Shown: one piece after another, positions 26,671 to 35,340 of the stretch
Numbering within the stretch: position 1 is the stretch's first letter
Layout of the letters: every line of letters begins with the position of its first letter
NCBI GenBank assembly: GCA_026005175.1
Contig: BPKO01000014.1
Span: 5,768 to 69,767, forward strand
Origin: Candidatus Tectimicrobiota bacterium
GTDB taxonomy: Bacteria; Tectomicrobia; Entotheonellia; Entotheonellales; Entotheonellaceae
DNA length: 64,000 nt
Direction of reading: 5' to 3'
Notes under the pieces: generated by a model
What the model saw: the letters and a program-made list of their open reading frames with translations, nothing else
What the model was told of the DNA's origin: nothing
Databases searched by the model: none
Program-made: the position numbers and the translations under genes

Positions 26671-27849
26671 ATGCCCTTTACCGATGAAGACTTCCAGGAG
26701 CTTATTCGGCTCATCGAAACGCACCCCGAGTGGCGTGCGGAGCTGCGCCGTCTTTTGCTCACCGACGAGCTCCTCGCCCTGCCGGGTCAACTGGCGGCGC
26801 TGCGCCAGGAGACGGAAGAGCGCTTCCAGCAGTTGCTGACAGCTCTAGAGCAGCTCGTGGCACAGATGACGTCTCTGGCGGAAGCGCAGCGAGAGACCGA
26901 GTCGCGCCTGGCGGCGCTGACGGCGCGGGTAGAGGCGCTGGCGGCGCGCCTGGAAGCGCTCGCAGCACGGGTCGAAGAGCTGGCGGAAGCGCAGCGAGAG
27001 ACCGAGTCGCGCCTGGCGGCGCTAACGGCGCGGGTAGAGGCGCTGACAGAGCGGGTAGAGGCGCTGGCCGCGGCACAGCAGCAAACCGAGGCGCGTCTAG
27101 AGGCGCTGGCGGAAGCGCAGCGAGAGACCGAGTCGCGCCTGGCGGCGCTGACGGCGCGGGTAGAGACGCTGGCGGCGCGCCTAGATGCGCTGACAGAGCG
27201 GGTGGAAGAGCTGGCGGAAGCGCAGCGAGAGACCGAGTCGCGCCTGGCGGCGCTGACGGCGCGGGTAGAGGCGCTGACAGAGCGGGTAGAGGCGCTGGCC
27301 GCGGCACAGCAGCAAACCGAGGCGCGTCTAGAGGCGCTGGCGGAAGCGCAGCGAGAGACCGAGTCGCGCCTGGCGGCGCTGACGCGCACGGTCCAGGCGC
27401 TGGTGATCGATGTCGGCGAGCTCAAAGGCGACAGCCTGGAGCGCCGCTATCGCGAACGGGCAGGGGCGTACTTTGCCCGCCTGCTTCGCCGGCCGCGGCT
27501 TTTGCCCGAGGAGGAGCTCGAAGCGGTGCTGGAAACCGCCGTGGCACGTGGCCTGCTCAGCGAAGCCGAAGCCCACGACGTCACTTGGGCCGACTTGCTC
27601 GTGCGCGGCAGGCGCCGCGACGACGATGCCGAAGTGGTGCTGGTGGTGGAAGTGTCGTGGGGCGTTGGCCCTCACGACGTGGAACAGGCCGCCCAACGCG
27701 CTGCCCTGCTCAGCCGCGCTGGGTTGCCTGCCCTGCCCGTCGTTGCCGGCAAAACCATCACGCCGGAAGCCGCCCGCCTGGCGCAGGCACGCCAAGTGTG
27801 GCAGGTGCTCGACGGCCAGATGGTCGTGCCTCCTTCCGATTCGCCCTGA
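26671..27849 (+). CDS. coiled-coil protein with C-terminal nuclease-like domain
   Basis: 392-aa protein in three parts: a 60-residue helical start, about 170 residues of heptad-rich coiled coil built from near-identical modules beginning AEAQRETESRLAALT, and a C-terminal domain (about residues 255-390) with a conserved-looking DAEVVLVVEVSWGV strand, reminiscent of the PD-(D/E)XK-like domain found in DUF3782-type proteins. The ATG at 26671 has GGAGG upstream, unlike the slightly earlier in-frame ATG. Function unknown; a nuclease or scaffold role is inference. Modules are nearly identical at DNA level (see repeat). Confidence 0.8.
   Translation: MPFTDEDFQELIRLIETHPEWRAELRRLLLTDELLALPGQLAALRQETEERFQQLLTALEQLVAQMTSLAEAQRETESRLAALTARVEALAARLEALAARVEELAEAQRETESRLAALTARVEALTERVEALAAAQQQTEARLEALAEAQRETESRLAALTARVETLAARLDALTERVEELAEAQRETESRLAALTARVEALTERVEALAAAQQQTEARLEALAEAQRETESRLAALTRTVQALVIDVGELKGDSLERRYRERAGAYFARLLRRPRLLPEEELEAVLETAVARGLLSEAEAHDVTWADLLVRGRRRDDDAEVVLVVEVSWGVGPHDVEQAAQRAALLSRAGLPALPVVAGKTITPEAARLAQARQVWQVLDGQMVVPPSDSP
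26875..27384 (+). repeat. 231-nt tandem super-repeat inside coiled-coil gene
   Basis: Five copies of a module starting CTGGCGGAAGCGCAGCGAGA begin at 26875, 26980, 27106, 27211 and 27337, so spacings alternate 105 and 126 nt. The pair of modules forms a 231-nt (77-codon) super-repeat; copies are almost identical in nucleotides, including silent sites, implying recent duplication or gene conversion. All spacings are multiples of three, preserving the frame and the heptads. Confidence 0.9.
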
Positions 27850-27887
27850 TCCCCTTCAGGAATTAGCACAGGAACGAGCTCAGTCCC

Positions 27888-28457
27888 TCAGGTGTCGTAA
27901 GCGCCAAGGCTCTGCATGAAGCGGTGCTTGATGTAAGTGGGGCTCTTGGGCGGGCGTGCCGTGGCTTGCTGGTCGTCGACGCGCGCCACGATGATCCAGG
28001 GCCCCGGCGTGGCCATGGCCTGGAGAAAGGCCTGCTCAAAGGCTTCCTGCGTGTCTACGGCAACGACGCGCTCAAAGCCCGCCCCGCGGGCCAGCTGCGC
28101 CAGGTCGGCGCGAAAGGCGGTGTGCGTCGGCTGGCCGCCGGTGAGGGCGAACTGGCGGTTGTCCCAGATGACGTGGATGAGGTTCTGGGGGGCCCGCGCG
28201 GCTGCCGTGGTCAGGGCGTTGAGGTTCATGAGCAGTGCGCCGTCGCCGTCGAGCACGATGACTTTCTGCGCCGGGCGTGCCATGGCCAGCCCCAGCCCCA
28301 TGGAGGCCGCCATGCCCATGGAGTTCCACATGTAAAAATTCTGCGGGCGATCCCCGGCGGCAAAGAGGTCGAACTTGGGATTGCCCAGCGAGGCAATAAT
28401 GGGCTCGTCGTGTACTTGGGCAACGATGAAGCGCGTGGCGCGCAGGCGGTTGATCAT
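27888..28457 (-). CDS. TPP-dependent decarboxylase, C-terminal (beta, TPP-binding) subunit
   Basis: 189-aa subunit carrying the TPP-binding half of a phosphonopyruvate/sulfopyruvate decarboxylase-type enzyme. The Mg/TPP motif is DGDGALLMNLNAL (about residues 73-85), preceded by NFYMWNSMGMAASMGLGLA and followed by WDNRQFALTGGQPTHT, a signature shared with ComE and phosphonopyruvate decarboxylases. It starts 5 nt after the alpha-subunit stop, so the two should be co-translated. Substrate is a 2-oxo acid with a negatively charged C3 group; phosphono- versus sulfo-pyruvate is undecided. Confidence 0.85.
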   Translation of the reverse strand: MINRLRATRFIVAQVHDEPIIASLGNPKFDLFAAGDRPQNFYMWNSMGMAASMGLGLAMARPAQKVIVLDGDGALLMNLNALTTAAARAPQNLIHVIWDNRQFALTGGQPTHTAFRADLAQLARGAGFERVVAVDTQEAFEQAFLQAMATPGPWIIVARVDDQQATARPPKSPTYIKHRFMQSLGAYDT

Positions 28458-28462
28458 CGCGG

Positions 28463-28978
28463 TTACCTCTCGTCTTTCCAGCCTGCCAGCTGGGTGGAAA
28501 TGAGCACGGCAACGGGCTGTTCGGCGCTGTACGCCAGCTTCAAGGCGCCGGCGACCACCGTCGGTACTTCCGGGGCGTAACGCAGCACAAACGTGGGAAT
28601 GTGCAGGGCGGCAAAGAGAGCCGGCAACGCCTGCCCCAGCGGCACCTGGGCGGCGTTGAATTCTCCGAGCTCTCCGCGCCAGCCAATGAACATGGGCAGC
28701 GGCACCTGGTAAGGGATGGCCAGCGAGGCCAAGGCGTTGAGGGCGTTGCCCACGCCGGCGGTGGGCATGAGCAGCGCGCCGCGCGCCCCGCCCATGTACT
28801 GGCCGGCGACCACCCCCACGCCTTCTTCCTCGCGCGCCAGGGGCAGAATGTCAAAAAAGGGATCCTGGCGCGCCAGGCGCAAGATCTGCTCGCCAATGGC
28901 GTCGGGGACGTAGCTGAGAAAGCGAATCCGATACGCTTTGAGCTGCGCAATGATGTGCTGGGGCCAAGCCGTCTCCAT
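28463..28978 (-). CDS. TPP-dependent decarboxylase, N-terminal (alpha, PYR) subunit
   Basis: 171-aa partner of the beta subunit. It has the N-terminal pyrimidine-binding fold: YVPDAIGEQILRLA, then LAREEEGVGVVAGQYMGGAR containing the catalytic Glu that activates TPP (about residue 50), and MPTAGVGNALNALASL. Split subunits of this kind are known for sulfopyruvate decarboxylase (ComD/ComE), while phosphonopyruvate decarboxylase is usually one chain. It begins 11 nt after the OsmC-family gene, forming a three-gene minus-strand operon. Function in C-P or C-S metabolism is inference. Confidence 0.85.
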   Translation of the reverse strand: METAWPQHIIAQLKAYRIRFLSYVPDAIGEQILRLARQDPFFDILPLAREEEGVGVVAGQYMGGARGALLMPTAGVGNALNALASLAIPYQVPLPMFIGWRGELGEFNAAQVPLGQALPALFAALHIPTFVLRYAPEVPTVVAGALKLAYSAEQPVAVLISTQLAGWKDER

Positions 28979-28989
28979 GGGCGTTGTCC

Positions 28990-29463
28990 TTACCCCTCTT
29001 CCAGCTCCAAAGCGGTGGTGATGGCAATGCAGCCTCGCAAAGTGCGGGCCACCGGGCAGTAGTCGGCGTGGATGCGGTGGGCGCGCTCTGCCGCCTCGCG
29101 CTGCGCCGGGTCGAGCTTGAGCCGGTAAGTGACGTGAATGCGGCGAATGACCAGGACGTTGCCGTCTTTTTCGATCTCCCCGCGGGCTTCGGCGCTCAGG
29201 CGCCCTTCCCCTGCTGCGATGCCGCGCGCTTCCAGCGCGCCTCCCAGAGTGCCGGTGAGTCAGCCGGCGGTGGCGGCCACCACGTAGTCAAGGGTGGTGG
29301 CGTGCGGCTCGTGTTCCTGCATGTTGACGCCATAGTGGGCAGCGACTTCCGAGTGCACGCTAAAAAGCACCGGCTGCGCTTCTTGCGGCAGATAGGCCCG
29401 TCGCAGCGGCCCCTTGACGCGCTCGATGCGCACCCGCGAGGTGTATACGACTTGCGAATCCAT
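28990..29463 (-). CDS. OsmC-family protein, predicted selenoprotein (in-frame UGA = Sec68)
   Basis: Reading from the ATG at 29463 (GGAGGAGACGAT Shine-Dalgarno), the frame reaches TGA at 29262-29260 and then continues open to TAA at 28990, giving 157 aa. The flanking peptide is VVAATAG-U-LTGTLGGALEA, where OsmC/Ohr relatives have the catalytic Cys (AGC-LTGTL); the resolving Cys is in HADYCPVARTL. OsmC proteins reduce peroxides by Cys chemistry. The upstream half alone (67 aa) would lack any active site, and the downstream half has full family similarity. A GC hairpin follows the UGA. OsmC-like selenoproteins have been reported from environmental selenoproteome surveys. Confidence 0.85.
29224..29240 (-). 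promoter_or_regulatory. candidate bacterial SECIS hairpin
   Basis: In the mRNA, 19 nt after the UGA, GCGCGC-UGGAA-GCGCGC forms a perfect 6-bp stem with a 5-nt loop containing G at its second position. Bacterial SECIS elements place a G-containing apical loop roughly 16-37 nt after the UGA, which fits here (about 26-30 nt). GC-rich DNA makes chance hairpins common, so this is supportive rather than decisive. Confidence 0.6.
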
Positions 29464-29572
29464 ATCGTCTCCTCCATGACCCTGTAGGGCGAACCGGCTC
29501 TGCCTGCCGGTTGCGTGTCGTCAAGGCCTCAGTGTAGGCAGGAAGGGCAGGAGCGGTCAAGGCCGCCCCGCG

Positions 29573-30817
29573 CTAGAAGACCACCACCAGGGTGGGGCCA
29601 GCACCGCCAAAAATGCGATCGTCGAGGTCGTAGCTGGGTTGCAGCTGCAAGTAGGCACGCGGTGAAAAGCGGTAAGCCAGGGCCAAGCTCACTTTGGCTT
29701 CCAGGCCAAAGCCCAGCGCGTCGGTGCGGCGGTCGACCGCCTCCACCGGGCCCAGGAAGACCCCGGGCACAAGCGTAAACCCCTTCCACACCGGCATCGC
29801 CAGCTGGCCAAAGCCGATGACTTCGGTGCGCCGGCGGGTGAGGGACTGCGCCGGGGCCTGCGGGAAGCGCGTCGGCTCGTAGAAGTAGTGGACAAAAAGG
29901 CCGGTGTCGAGCAGGGTGCCCCCTGGCCACGCCTGCGTATAGACCAGCGTCAGTCGCAGCGCCGTGCGCTCCAGGCGGGCGCTTTCGGCTGCCCGGCTGC
30001 CGCTGAACTGCCGCACTTTGACGGCGTCTTCGCCGTAGAGGGCCAGACGAAGGCTGCGGGTCGGGTGGAAGTGATAGGCGACGCTGGCCCCGTAGGCCAG
30101 GCGGCGAAACGAGAAAAGCAGGGCCTCGCGCGGCTTTTCCAGCTCCAGAGGAAAGGTGCGAAAAAGGCGCAGGGTGAGGTGCCAGCGCGGCGCCAGCGCC
30201 AGAGTGGCCACCCCGCCCAAGCCAAAGGCTTGTTTCTCAAAGCGCGCTTCGGTGCGCGACTTCAAGTTGAGAAAGGCTTGGGGAAAGACAAACCCCAGGT
30301 CGAGGTCGAGCGGTCCCGCCGTCACCCGCAGGCCGCCGCCGGCGTCGATGTCTTCTTTGAAGCCGTTGAGCCGTGTAAAGCCATAAGCGGTCAAGGCTTG
30401 CGTCGTGCGGTAAGAAAGGCCCACGGCGTGCCGCAAGTAACGGCTGTCGTAGTCTTCCGCCTGCACGAAGCGGTAGTGCAGCGCCAGGCCGGGCAGCAGC
30501 GCCACCTCGAAGCGCGCCTCTTGGTCGAGGAAGAATTCGTCGCTGGTGACGCTGCCCATGGCCAGCCGGTAGCCCCGCGCCGCCGCCCCCCACAGCGCGT
30601 CCGAGGACGTCAGGTGGCGGGTCGAGAAGACGTTGAGGAAGTAGTCGTCGCGGTACCTGAAGTCTCGGTCTTCCACCTCGTCGCCGCGGAACGCCTCGCG
30701 CAGAAAGAAGTCAAGCGGGCCTGGCGTGCCGCTCAGGCCCAGGTAGCCCTCGGCGCTCCGGGCGAAAAGCAGCAGGATGACTGCCACGGCACGGCGGATG
30801 CAGCACCGCACTGGCAA
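29573..30817 (-). CDS. outer-membrane beta-barrel protein
   Basis: 414-aa protein with an N-terminal signal (basic start, then AVAVILLLFARSAEGYL) followed by many short amphipathic strands rich in Tyr/Leu and alternating charges, ending in LVVVF, the terminal-Phe signal for Bam-dependent barrel insertion. Strands such as LALHYRFVQAEDYD and LRLTLVYTQA support a barrel of about 16 strands. It implies a diderm organism. A TTG start at 30817 follows AGAGGAAG. The pore or ligand is unknown; no transport genes flank it. Confidence 0.75.
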   Translation of the reverse strand: MPVRCCIRRAVAVILLLFARSAEGYLGLSGTPGPLDFFLREAFRGDEVEDRDFRYRDDYFLNVFSTRHLTSSDALWGAAARGYRLAMGSVTSDEFFLDQEARFEVALLPGLALHYRFVQAEDYDSRYLRHAVGLSYRTTQALTAYGFTRLNGFKEDIDAGGGLRVTAGPLDLDLGFVFPQAFLNLKSRTEARFEKQAFGLGGVATLALAPRWHLTLRLFRTFPLELEKPREALLFSFRRLAYGASVAYHFHPTRSLRLALYGEDAVKVRQFSGSRAAESARLERTALRLTLVYTQAWPGGTLLDTGLFVHYFYEPTRFPQAPAQSLTRRRTEVIGFGQLAMPVWKGFTLVPGVFLGPVEAVDRRTDALGFGLEAKVSLALAYRFSPRAYLQLQPSYDLDDRIFGGAGPTLVVVF

Positions 30818-30878
30818 CTTCCTCTACAGTGGCTGCGGCCTGGCAGGATAGGGCTCCGGTGATTCCCCGCCGTGCGGC

Positions 30879-31202
30879 TCACCGCTTGCCGGCCAGCCAC
30901 TCGCCGTCGGCCGGAAAGATCGTGGTGCAGTACTGGCGCACCGGCTCGGCGGCAAACCAGTCTTTTACCGTCTCCCGCCAGGTGAGGTAGTGCGGTGCCT
31001 GGCGGTGCGCCGCCAGGGCTGCTTCGTCGCGGTAGACCTCGTAGAGGTAAACGCGGTTGGGATCGCTCTGGTCTTGCAGGACGTCAAACCGCAGGCAGCC
31101 GGGTTCGTGGCTCACCGAGCCGCGCGCATCTTCGAGCAGGGCCTGAAGAAACGCCTCGCGAAACTCGGGCTTGATCTGGATGGTGACCAGCAGCGCCAGC
31201 AT
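30879..31202 (-). CDS. antibiotic biosynthesis monooxygenase-like (ABM/YgiN) protein
   Basis: 107-aa ferredoxin-like dimeric alpha-beta barrel protein. LLVTIQIKPEFREAFLQALL at the start, SVSHEPGCLRFDVLQDQSDP and VYLYEVYRDEAALAAHRQAPH are classical ABM blocks found in quinol monooxygenases YgiN and LsrG. The ATG at 31202 has AAGGAGG at proper spacing. It may oxidise a quinol or isomerise a small metabolite without metal cofactors. It is downstream of the SDR/enolase operon on the same strand (25 nt after) and could be the third member. Confidence 0.85.
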   Translation of the reverse strand: MLALLVTIQIKPEFREAFLQALLEDARGSVSHEPGCLRFDVLQDQSDPNRVYLYEVYRDEAALAAHRQAPHYLTWRETVKDWFAAEPVRQYCTTIFPADGEWLAGKR

Positions 31203-31227
31203 GAACTCCTCCTTGTGATCGGGGCCC

Positions 31228-32664
31228 TCAGGCCGAGGCCAGGGGAGAAAACCCCGTGACGTCAAGGTCAAAGCCGTACCCAAAGGGGGCAGCGTTCACC
31301 GAAGACACCGCAAGCCTTCCCGCCTCAAGGCGCAGCGTCGGCCAGCCCTGGGCGCTGCGCTGGTAGAGGTCAGGATGCGCAGCCAGCACCTGCGCCTGTA
31401 CCGGCGGCGGCATCATCGACAGCCCGGCAAAGTAGTGGTGGCCGTTGCGCTCTACGCTGGCAATGCCCAGCAGAGCGCAGACCGCCAGGTCTTGAAGCAA
31501 GGACACCGGACCGATGGTGGTGAGATCCTCGCCGCTTAGAAGAAGCGGCGGTGCGGGCTGGCGGCGGCGCCGCCACGCCAGCAAGCAGGCATTGGCAATG
31601 CTCTTGCACACCCCTTTGCAGTTTTTGTGGCTGGTGCCGGCATAGCCCAGGCGCAGGGCGGTAGGCAGGCTGTCACAGGTGGCATCCGACTCGTCGATGA
31701 TCACCGGCGGCCGTTGCGGCCAGGCGCGAAACGCCTCGGCCACCGCCGGCGCCAGGGCGACGTCGCGATGCAGGGGCTGCTCTACAAAGAGCAGGCGCGA
31801 CAGCCAGGGGCGCAGGCGCGGCCGCGCTTGCAGCCGTTCCCAGAAAGCACGAAAGGCTTCTACCGAGGCAAACTGCTCGTTGCCGTCGAGGCTAAAGGCA
31901 TAGTCAGGTGGGGCATGGGCCTCTAGCAGCGCCGCCAGGCGCTCCAGGCGCTCCAGGTCGGCGTCGGGGTCGCCGCTGACTTTGATTTTGAAGTGGCGCA
32001 GGCCGTACCGGGCAATACAGGCCAAGAGGCTCTGCGGCAGGCCGTCCTGGCAGCGCGCTGTCGGGGCGATCTCCGCGTCGGCAAGCGGGTCGGCCAGGCC
32101 CACCGTGTGGCGCAGCGTCAGCTGCGCCAGCGGGCGCGCCGGCAGCAGCTCGGCAGGGGAAAGCCCGGCCAGCTCGGGATGCACAGCCCCCAGGTCGAGG
32201 CCCAGGGCCCCCAGGCGCAGCAACGCCCACAGGGGCTGCTTGCGGGCGCGGCATACGGCGTCGAGCAGCGCGCGCTCCACCATGGAAACGCCAAACTGCA
32301 CCAGCAGCGGCGGCAGTCCCTGCGCCGCGCCCCAGGCGCGCTGCGCCGCATCGAGCTGCTGCCAGAGGGCAAAGGCGCTCGGGCCACTTAGGCCCACGGC
32401 CGTGCGCAGCGCCTGGAAGAGCACCTGCTGCATCTGCGCCACTTCCGCCGCAAAGGGCTGGGCCGGGTCTTTGGTGAACCATTTTGGCGGCAGGTGATCG
32501 GCGGCCAGTCCAGTGCAGACCTGACCGTCCACTTCGGCCTCGAGGCGGAGAAAGACGTGGGGCAGGCAGGTCATGGTGGCAATGCCGTACCTAAAGGGCA
32601 TGCGGGTGTGCACCTCGAGCCCGTAGAAGGCACCGCTGAGAATTCGCAGGCCCACCGCCCTCAT
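31228..32664 (-). CDS. enolase-superfamily enzyme (muconate-lactonizing subgroup-like)
   Basis: 478-aa enolase-superfamily protein, longer than the usual 360-400 aa. The KxK motif FKIKVSGD, metal ligands in SLDGNEQF, LFVEQPL and IIDESD, and a second-side lysine in SHKNCKGVCKS are in the right order for the muconate-lactonizing/o-succinylbenzoate-synthase subgroup. The first 100 residues form an unusual capping domain with WFTKDPAQPF. The start overlaps the SDR stop (ATGA), so it is translationally coupled with it. Likely a cycloisomerase, epimerase or dehydratase; substrate unknown. Confidence 0.82.
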   Translation of the reverse strand: MRAVGLRILSGAFYGLEVHTRMPFRYGIATMTCLPHVFLRLEAEVDGQVCTGLAADHLPPKWFTKDPAQPFAAEVAQMQQVLFQALRTAVGLSGPSAFALWQQLDAAQRAWGAAQGLPPLLVQFGVSMVERALLDAVCRARKQPLWALLRLGALGLDLGAVHPELAGLSPAELLPARPLAQLTLRHTVGLADPLADAEIAPTARCQDGLPQSLLACIARYGLRHFKIKVSGDPDADLERLERLAALLEAHAPPDYAFSLDGNEQFASVEAFRAFWERLQARPRLRPWLSRLLFVEQPLHRDVALAPAVAEAFRAWPQRPPVIIDESDATCDSLPTALRLGYAGTSHKNCKGVCKSIANACLLAWRRRRQPAPPLLLSGEDLTTIGPVSLLQDLAVCALLGIASVERNGHHYFAGLSMMPPPVQAQVLAAHPDLYQRSAQGWPTLRLEAGRLAVSSVNAAPFGYGFDLDVTGFSPLASA

Positions 32665-33468
32665 TCCTGCTCCAGAAAAGCGCGCTCCAGGCGCTGGAAG
32701 CGCCGCCGCAGCGGCTCCAGCCCCTCGGGATGGGTAAGGACGTACAGCCGGTTGCGGCGGACGGCCTGCAGCACCCGCTCGGCGACTTCCTCCGGGGTGA
32801 GGGTGCGGCCGATGAGCGCCACCGGCTCGCCGCGCGGATGGCCCTCGGGGTTGCGCAGCGCCGCCGGCCGGTGGCGCTCGCTGTCGCGGATGCGCGTGGC
32901 CACCCCCATGGGGCAGAGCACCGTCACGCCAATGCCGTAAGGTTGCAGATCTTTGGCCAGGGTCTCCGAGAGGCCCACCACGGCGTACTTGGACGTGTTG
33001 TAGACGCCCAGCCCCTTGGAGGCAATCAGCCCGGCCATCGAGGCGGTGTTGACGATGTGGCCGCCTTGCCCGTGGGCGATCATGCCGGGCACAAAGGCGA
33101 GCAGGGCCGTGGATCACCCCCCACAGGTTGACGCCCAGCACCCACTGCCAGTCCTGGTAGGTGGCGGTCTCCAGCCCGCCCCACACCGACACCCCGGCGT
33201 TGTTGCACAGCAAGTGCACCGGGCCGTAGGCTTCCTGCACCCGCGCCGCCAGCGCCTGCACTTGCTCGAAAACCGCCACGTCGGTGCGCACCGCCAGTGC
33301 CTCGCCACCCTGCGTGGCAATGGCCTGCACCGTCTCCGCCATGCCCGCTTCGTCCACGTCGGCCACCACCACGCGGGCACCCTCGCGGGCAAAGACCAGG
33401 GCCATGGCGCGGCCAATGCCGCTGCCGCCCCCGGTGACCACCGCCACTCGCCCCTGCAAATGCTCCAT
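32661..33468 (-). CDS. short-chain dehydrogenase/reductase (frameshifted)
   Basis: Classical SDR: TGGGSGIG at residues 12-19, ADVDEAG after beta-2, NNAG at about 89, then, after the frame break, NTASMAGLI (Ser) and YNTSK (Tyr/Lys). The frame is lost at GGG 33104-33106 on the plus strand; removing one base joins LWGVIHG to LLAFVPGMIAHGQGGH. The corrected protein is about 268 aa. The ATG at 33468 follows GGGAGGAAAG. It is coupled by an ATGA overlap to the enolase-superfamily gene, suggesting consecutive steps on one metabolite. Confidence 0.88.
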
Positions 33469-33602
33469 CGCTTTCCTCCCGTGCCGTGTGTGCGGGCCAT
33501 TGTAGCGCCAGCGGGCCAAAGGCACAAGTCTTGTCGCTTGATCTTTCCAGCCTCCTGGGCTATGAAGGGGAACCCACGGGGTGTCGCAGGGGAGGGAAGG
33601 CT

Positions 33603-35262
33603 ATGGCCAATATGACCGACTACGAGCGCGAGCGGGCCACGTTCCGGCTCGAGGTTCCAGACACGTTTAATTTCGGCTACGACGTCGTCGACCGCTGGGC
33701 TGAAGACCCAGACAAGCTCGCCTTGCTGTGGGTCGACGCCCAAGGCCGCAGCGAGCGCTACACCTTTGCCGAGGTGCGGCGCGCTTCCGACCGCTTTGCC
33801 AGCGTCCTGGAAGGGCTGGGCATTGGCAAAGGCGACGGCGTGCTCGTCATCTTGCCGCGGCTGCCGCAGTGGTACGTGGTGCTGGTGGGGCTGATGAAGC
33901 GCGGCGCCATCCCGATGCCGGGTACGGTGCTGCTTACCCCCAAGGACATCGAGTACCGCCTCAACCTGGCCGCCGCCAAAGCGGTGGTGGTGGATGCCGC
34001 CACCGCCCCCAAAGTCGACGCCGTGCGTGACCGCTGCCCCACCTTGGCCCACGCCATTGTGGTGGGCGGGGCCGCGCCCGGGCTGGCTTGACTACGACAC
34101 CGCCATGGCCAGCGCCAGCGAGACCTTTACTCCCGTGGTGACACGCAGCGACGACCCGGCCCTGGTGTATTTCACGTCCGGCACCACCGGGGGCCCCAAA
34201 ATGGTGCTGCACACCCAGGCCTCGTACCCTTTTGCCCACTTCATCACCGGCAAGTACTGGCTGGACCTTGGTCCCGCTGACCTCATGTGGAACCTCTCCG
34301 ACACCGGCTGGGCCAAAGCCGCCTACAGCAGTCTGTTTGGCCCCTGGCGCCTGGGGGCGGCGGTGTTCGTCCAGCAGGGAAGCGGCCGCTTCGACGCCCA
34401 GGAGACGCTGCGCCTGCTCGAGCAGTACCCGATCACCGTCTTCTGTGCGCCCCCCACCGCCTACCGCATGCTGGTTCTGGAAGACCTGCGGCGCTATCGC
34501 TTTGCCGCCTTGCGCCACTGCGTGGGGGCCGGCGAGCCTCTCAACCCGGAAGTGATCGAGGCCTGGAAAGCGGGCACCGGGCTGACCATTTACGACGGCT
34601 ACGGGCAGACGGAGACGGTGATCCTGGTGGCCAATTATCCCTGCGTGCCGGTAAAGCCGGGGTCGATGGGCAAGCCGCTGCCTGGCTTTGAAGTGGCCGT
34701 GATCGACGCCGAGCGCGGCGTCGAGCTGCCCCCTGGCCAGGAAGGCGAGATCGCGGTGCGCGTCAAGCCGCAGCGCCCCGTGGGGCTGTTTCGCGAGTAC
34801 TGGAAGAACCCCGAAGCTACCGCCAAGGCCTTCCGCGGCGACTGGTATCTTACCGGCGACCGCGGCGTGCGCGATGCCGAAGGCTACTTCTGGTTCGTCG
34901 GCCGCGCCGACGACGTGATCATCAGCGCCGGCTACCGCATCGGCCCCTTTGAGGTGGAAAGCGCCCTGCTTGAGCACGAGGCGGTGGCCGAGTCGGCGGT
35001 GGTGGCCAGCCCCGACGAGATGCGCGGCGCCATTGTCAAGGCGTTCGTGGTGCTGGCCCCGGGCTACCGCCCCTCGGAGGCCCTGGTGACAGCGCTGCAG
35101 GAGCACGTCAAGCGCCTCACCGCCCCTTACAAGTATCCGCGCGAAATCGAGTTCGTCGACGAGCTGCCCAAGACCATCAGCGGCAAGATCCGCCGCGTCG
35201 AGCTGCGCCAGCGCGAAATCGCCCGCAAGCAGCACGGCGGGCGCCAGGTGCGCGAGCTGTAA
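33603..35262 (+). CDS. AMP-dependent acyl-CoA synthetase (frameshifted)
   Basis: Acyl/aryl-CoA synthetase of the ANL superfamily. The P-loop YFTSGTTGGPK, PPTAYRM (A4), YDGYGQTETV (A5), WYLTGDRG (A7) and the hinge FVGRADDVIISAGYRIGPFE (A8) are complete, with the catalytic Lys in KTISGKIRR near the end. The frame breaks at GGG 34080-34082; removing one G joins VVGGAAPG to WLDYDTAMA, restoring about 552 aa. The ATG at 33603 follows GGGAGGGAAGG. Activates a carboxylate, probably medium/short-chain or aromatic, feeding the CoA-transferase and dehydrogenase genes nearby; specificity inferred only. Confidence 0.92.
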
Positions 35263-35340
35263 GCGCCGCTGCGTTGACGGCGGCAAGGCGCTGTGGCATC
35301 ATGCCCGCGCGACGGATCCGCAAACACGGAGGAGATGGAA

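Noticed and set aside
26875-27384. CRISPR-like array in the repeated region
   Set aside because: Repeats are in-frame coding modules of 105/126 nt without variable spacers and encode coiled-coil heptads.
29260-29463. OsmC gene as a 67-aa pseudogene fragment
   Set aside because: The frame reopens immediately after UGA with full family similarity, the UGA is exactly at the Cys site and a hairpin follows; decay would not be so precise.
29493-29511. ACCGGC/GCCGGT hairpin between the OsmC and outer-membrane genes as a terminator
   Set aside because: Six-bp stem without a U-tract; such stems are frequent in this GC-rich DNA.
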